From: Adlercreutzia wanghongyangiae
GTDB taxonomy: Bacteria > Actinomycetota > Coriobacteriia > Coriobacteriales > Eggerthellaceae
Reading direction: 5' to 3'
Length of the DNA stretch: 64,000 nt
Assembly: GCF_035989245.1 (NCBI RefSeq)
Contig: NZ_JAYMFF010000011.1
Span: 1 to 64,000, forward strand
This document shows positions 57,801 through 63,800 of this stretch, one piece after another. The stretch's first letter is position 1, and each line of letters opens with the position of its first letter. The notes under the pieces were generated by a model. It searched no databases and was not told the origin of the DNA. It saw only the letters and a list, made by a program, of their open reading frames with translations. Position numbers and translations under genes: made by a program.

Positions 57801-60800
57801 AAGATGAAGGGGTCGCCGTCGGCCGCCTGGTAGGTGCGCAGGTTCTTCAGCAGATCGTCCAGCGTGATGACAATCGGATCTTCCACCGCACCCGTTACCG
57901 GGCTCTGGAAGTAGAACTTGATCTCCTTCAGGGCGCTGGTGCCAGCGGCGGCGCCGTGGCGCTGCAGGCCGAGCTCCAGCAAGTCGGCGCCCAAGGTGAA
58001 GGTACGCGTCTTGAAACCGAAGTTGCCCGGGCTGGGTGCCGTGGCATCCAGCTTGTTGCTCACCTGGGCCAAATCGTAGGTGATGCGGTTCGTGTCGGAG
58101 CGGGAATCGGTGGCGTTTCTCGCCTCGAAGTTATAGCCCACGCCGTCGGCGTAGTGAGCCACCTGCACCGGGGTGCCTGTCACATCGTTGGCGCTCACGG
58201 GACGCTCGGCCGCTGGCTTGAAGGCCGTTCCACTCGTGGACCAGTCGAACCAGCCAATATAGTTGCGCACCGTGTAGTTCCGCGTGATGGTGTTCGTGCC
58301 ATCGGGCCTGTTGTAGCGATTGTCCAAGGGGCCGAACACGCCATTGCCGCGCGTGTAGCGATACTGGTACATGTTGTCGGCAGGCTCGTTGTGCAATCCG
58401 TAGCGATCGCTCCACGACCAGGGGCCGTAATCGTTCATCCAACTACCATGGGTCTCCATCATGCCGTACACATAGGCCACCAGCGTGCGATCGCCCGTCA
58501 CGTAGCCGTTGAACAGCGTATAGCGCAGACGCACCGTCTTGGCCGAAGCCACGGCGTTGCCGTCGGGATCGGTGCCGTGCAGGGGCAGGTGCAGAACGCC
58601 ATCGACATCGATGAAGGGCACCAAATCGTCCATGGTGAAGCGATGGCGCGTCACGCCGTCGGCCTCTATGATGTCGATGCCCTCGATATCGCCCGAGGTG
58701 TGATGCCAGGCATTGGGCGTCGCCGGGTCGTCGGCCGACGACTGGCTAAAGCCTCCGATAACCAGATCGGTGCCCATAAAGCCGTCCACATCGCGGTAGG
58801 GGCTCTGAGCCACATTGGATGCAGACTGCTCGTTCACCGACAGGTCGTAGTACACATTTGAAGCCGAGCTTTCCGCATCGTTGGTCAGGGTGTAGCGGAA
58901 CCAGGCCTTCTCGTGGTCGGGGTTCTCGCCCCAGCGGTACGGCGTAGGAGTGGCCGATTGATAGGGATACTGATGGGCGCTTGCCGCCTTGAACGTCTCC
59001 TGCACGCCGGAGTTGTAGTTGGCGCCGTCCTTCGACCAGCCCGCCGTCACCGTGATGGCGGGGTTGATGGTGGTGGCGCTCAGCGTGGCCTTATTCTCGT
59101 GCTTCTTGTCCTTCGAGTTCGTCGCCGTCTGGTCGCCCTCGTGACGAGTGACGAGGGTGCCCTTCACCGTCACGTTGGTCAGCTCGGACGGAGCGCCGTA
59201 CAACAGCACATAGGCGTCCTCGGCCGGCTTGGCGGCGGCCGTCACACTGGCCTCGAAGCGGTCGAAGTCCACCTCCACGCGCTGGAAGTACTCATCGTTC
59301 CACAGGCTGGCGGGCAGCATCACCGAGCCCACGGTGTCGGCGCCGTACTGAGCGGCCTCGGCCGAGCCGGCCTTCACGCGATAGCGCTCCAAGTCAGCCG
59401 CCGTCAGCACCACCGGCGCCGCAACGTCCAAGGCGTACAGGCGCACCTCGGTCACCTGGGCCACATCGAACAGACGCGGGCCCAGCACCACTTTCTCGGT
59501 TTGGAAACCGCGCTTCTCCACCACGGCGTTGCCCGCGCTGTCGGTAGTGCTCACGCGGTTCACGGGCACATCGCCCACCGTGAAGGTACCCGGCTGCAGG
59601 ATAGAGGTGGAATTGTTGTTCAAGCGGAAGAAATAACCCGAGCGCTTCACCAGCAGGGGCGCGGTCTGGGTGCCGCCGTTGCCCGAGAACATGCTCGACT
59701 TACCGCGATCGAAGGCATAGGCGTCCACCACGGGGTTGCCGTTCTGGGGCAGCAGGATGGCCTGGCAAGGCGAGCCGGGCACCGTGGCGCCGGTCAGGTC
59801 GGTGCCCACGGAATGCACTTCCATGCCCTCGTCCCCGTACTGCGATTCCAGCATGCCCGTCACCGTCAGCTTGCTGGCCAGCCAGGTGGTAGTGCCGTAG
59901 ATGCGCACCAGCGCGCCCGAACCTGCCGGCGAGCCGGCGGCCACGTTGTTCTTGAAATAGTCGAACTTCACCTCGATGGTGCTGAAGTAGTTCTTGCCCC
60001 ACATATCCGGCGTCAGCACCGCGTTGCCGTCGGCATCCAGCAACGATGCCACGTTCTTGATGCTGTAGGTCTGCGGCGCATCGTTGGCATCCAGGGCGGT
60101 CACGATAATCTCGGTCACCGTGCCCGTGGCCGGGTCAGCATCGGTGCGCTTGGTGTTGTCGAACAGCGCCTTGGAAAGGGTCACCTGCGAGGTCTCGAAG
60201 CCGCGACGCACGCCCGGATCGGTGTCGGTGGCGCCGTAGCGCTCCAGGGGCATCTCGCTGGTGATGAAATGACCCGGCTGCAGCGGCGTGGGGCTGCTGT
60301 TGCCCAGATGGAAGGCGAAGCCCGACGTGGGGGCGCCCAAAGCCGAAGCGCGTCCCTGGTTCCAGCTGCCGTAGGTGCAGCTGCCGCCGGGCGTGCCCGT
60401 GAAGCCGGCGGCGTACACCACGGGCTTGGCCGGGTTCACGTTCAGCGACGCATGGGACTTGCTGGACAGCTGGGTGCTCACACCGTCATAGGCGGTGGAG
60501 AACGTGCCTTCCACCTTGTACGTGCCCGTGTAAGTGGTGTGGCCCAGCAGCGCCACGAAGCAACCGCCGTTCGGAGCCGGGGCGCTCACGGCGCCGTCGA
60601 AGATGTCGAAGTCGATGGACACCGAGCGCGCATAGGCCGCGCCCAGGCGGCTGCGCAGGGCATCCTGGGGAATGACGATGCTGCCGGCCGGCACGTTCAC
60701 GCCGTGGGCCTCGGGGGCGGCCACCGCATAGCGCTGCAAGTCGGCCAGCGTGAACGTCTGCTTGGCGTTCTCGGGGTAATAGGTGCCCGGCGACGAGGCG

Positions 60801-63800
60801 CTGCCCGAGGGGTTCGGGTCGATGTAGTTCACCGTGACGCTCTTGATATCGGAGTTGTCCAGCAGGTCCTTCGACAGCACGATGTACTTTGTCTCGTAGC
60901 CGCGCAGCATGTAGCGGTTGTTCGCCGCGTCCTTCTTCTTGTCCACATAGGGAATGGCCGTGGTGGTGAAGGTGCCCGGCTCCAACCGCGAGGTGGAGGT
61001 GTTCGAAAGATGGAACGCGAAGCCCGAGCGAATCTGGCCCATGGGGGCGTCCACCACGCCGTCGCGGGCGCCCCAGGTGATGGTGCCGTCGTCGCGGCGG
61101 TCGTAGGGGTAGGCATCCACCCGCGGGGCCACGGCGCTCTCGGGCAGCAGGTTTGCCGAGGAGGCGTCGGAGGTGTACTTCGCCGTGGAGTAGTAGCCGC
61201 CCTGGTCGCCGATGGGCACCACCCACTGCTTGCGGCCGAAATCGGTCTTAATAGTATTAGTAAAGCGGCCGCCCGAGCCGTCGGAGGCCGGGGCGCGCAT
61301 AATGCCCGAAATGGTGATATCCAGGGGCAGCGTGCTGTTCTTCGCCAGCTCCTTGGCCAGCGGGAAGCGCATGTTGCCCGTCCACACGAAACCGGTGGAG
61401 CCGGTCACCGTGCTGTTGCGGGGCTTGGCCTTCACGCCCTGGGCCTCCAGCAAGCTGGCGATGCCGTCGGCCGAGGTGACGCCGCCCACCCGATAAATGT
61501 CGTAATCGGCGTCGTTCGGGTCGGGGCCCACCAACACCGGGGCCGTGCTCAAGTTCACCCAGCTGGTGGGCGCGGTGGCCGAGGCGGCCGAGCGCACCTC
61601 GAACTGCACGCCGTTGGCCGTGTAGGGCTTGCCGTCGGCATCGGTACCCTGCAGGAAGATGTAATCGTCCAGGTCGTTCAGAATCTCCCGCTCGGTGCCG
61701 TCGGGCAGCTTCAGCACCTGCTTCACGCGCTTCATGCGGAACTCGATGTTCACCAGCTCGTAGTTGCTGGGCATGTCGTCGTTGATAACGGCGCCGTAGG
61801 GCAAGGTGAGGTCGTTGCCCGACACCGGCATGTTGCCCGTGGCCTTAATGTCCTGGATGCGGTACTTCGACAGATAGCCCAAGCGATCGCGCGCATCGGA
61901 GCGGCCGTCGCGGTAGGTGCTCGACAAGCGGTCGAAGGCGGTCTTGGTGTGCTGCAGGCCGTTTTTCGCCTCGGAGAACGAGTCGCTGTTGGAAAGCGTC
62001 TTCGACCACGAGTAGTCCTCGTCGTAATGGGCTTTCTTGCCGAAGTAGGCCACCGAGTTGGTGTCCAGCGAAACATTGGGATACACCTTCACGCCGTTCA
62101 TGGTGAAGGGGGTGAAGTTGTTGGTGTAGGGCAACGCCAGCAGGAACACGCGGTTGTTGGGTGCGTTGGGGTTGCCATCGGTTTTGGGCACCAGGGTGCC
62201 GCCCTGGTCGCGGGTGACCACGAAGGTAATCTGGGCATCCATGCCGCCGGTCTGATAGCTGATAGGCCGCATGAGCGGGTTGCCGCTGTTATCGGTCAGC
62301 GCCATGAAGGTGTCGATGTTCGAGAACTTGTCCAGGTCAAGCTCGTCCCAGATGACGTCGTCCAAGGCCGTTACATCGTAGATGAGCACACCGCCCTCGT
62401 TCGGCTTGCCCTGTAGGCGGTAGGGTTTGCCAGTTTTGTCGTCGATGGCGCCGGGGTTTTCCTGATGAACGGAGGGCACCGCACGGCCGTCTTCCGTCCA
62501 GGCCATAATCTCCTCGGGCCGCATGCCACCGCCGCCGTAGCTCTCGCCGGTCATGCGGAAGGTGTAGCCCAAGTCGTCGATGACGGTATCGGCATCGGCC
62601 GACAGGTTCTTGGTCTCGATGCGGTACACCATGTAGTTGTACTTGTCCCACATGGCCGGCGACCACTTGTTGGTCACCGTGGTGGTCCATTCAAGGTTCG
62701 TCTTGATGAAGGTGATGGTACGGGCCTGGGTGGCGCCGTCATCCATGTTGCCGGGCTCCACGTCCTTGCGGCACGCATACTCGGTGGACATGTCGTTGTA
62801 CACGTAGTTCGAGCCGCCCACCTGCACCGAGGCGCCGGTGTTCTCGGGAATCTCACCGATGAACTTCACCTGGAACTCGGGGCGCTTGAAGTTCAGGCCC
62901 ATCTCGCCGCGGCCGTTGGAGCCACGGTAGCTCAGCGTGAAGGTGCCGGTGAAGCCGTCGGGATAGTAGGCGCTGTTGTTCCAGTTCTGGGCCGTGATGC
63001 GACGGTTGCGGTCGTCGACGATGTCCCACTCCTTGAAGATGTTGGAGTCGGGCACCAGCACCAGGCGCATCGAGTTGTAGTTGCCCACCGGCCCGTTCAC
63101 GGGATTGCTCATGTACTGGCGGCGGATTTCCTCGTAGGTGTAGGCCGACATGATGGCGCCGGTGGCCTGCTCCTTATATAAGTAGGGAATGGTCACCTTG
63201 AACGAGGTCTTCTGCAGCATGCTGCCCACCCAGCCCTGCTGGAAGCCGAAGGTCATGTTCAGGTTCATGCGGGTGAGGTCGGTGGACTTCACCAGATAGG
63301 CCAGCTCGCCCTTCGATGTGTCGGCACCGGGCACCAGCTCGTTTTCCGACAGCAGCAGCGGATGGGGGTTGATGACGCTGTCGGGCGACACATTCGAGCG
63401 CGGTGTGGCGTACAGCGGCATGGCGGCAAACAGGCGCGCCTCGGGCGCGAGGGCGGCGGCATCGTCGGCTGCGGCATCCTGCGCGGCATCGGCATCGGCA
63501 TCGGTGCCGTCGGCATCGTCGCCATCAGCGTCCTCGTCGCCGTCACCCTCGCCGTCACCATCATCATCGGAGTCGGAGCCGTTAGGCTCGGCGGGCGTGG
63601 CGGGGGCCGCACTCCCACTCACGGGAATGAAGCGGCTCTTCAGATTCACCACGTTGGCGTGGTACACGCTGGCGCCCTCTTCCTGGGCCAGGGCCTGCAG
63701 GCGCAAATCGGCACGTACCTCGGCGTAGGTCACCGGTGCTTCGGGGTTTTCCTCGGTGGGGCCGGCCTCCACCACCAGCGCGCCCTCGTCGTAGGGCACC

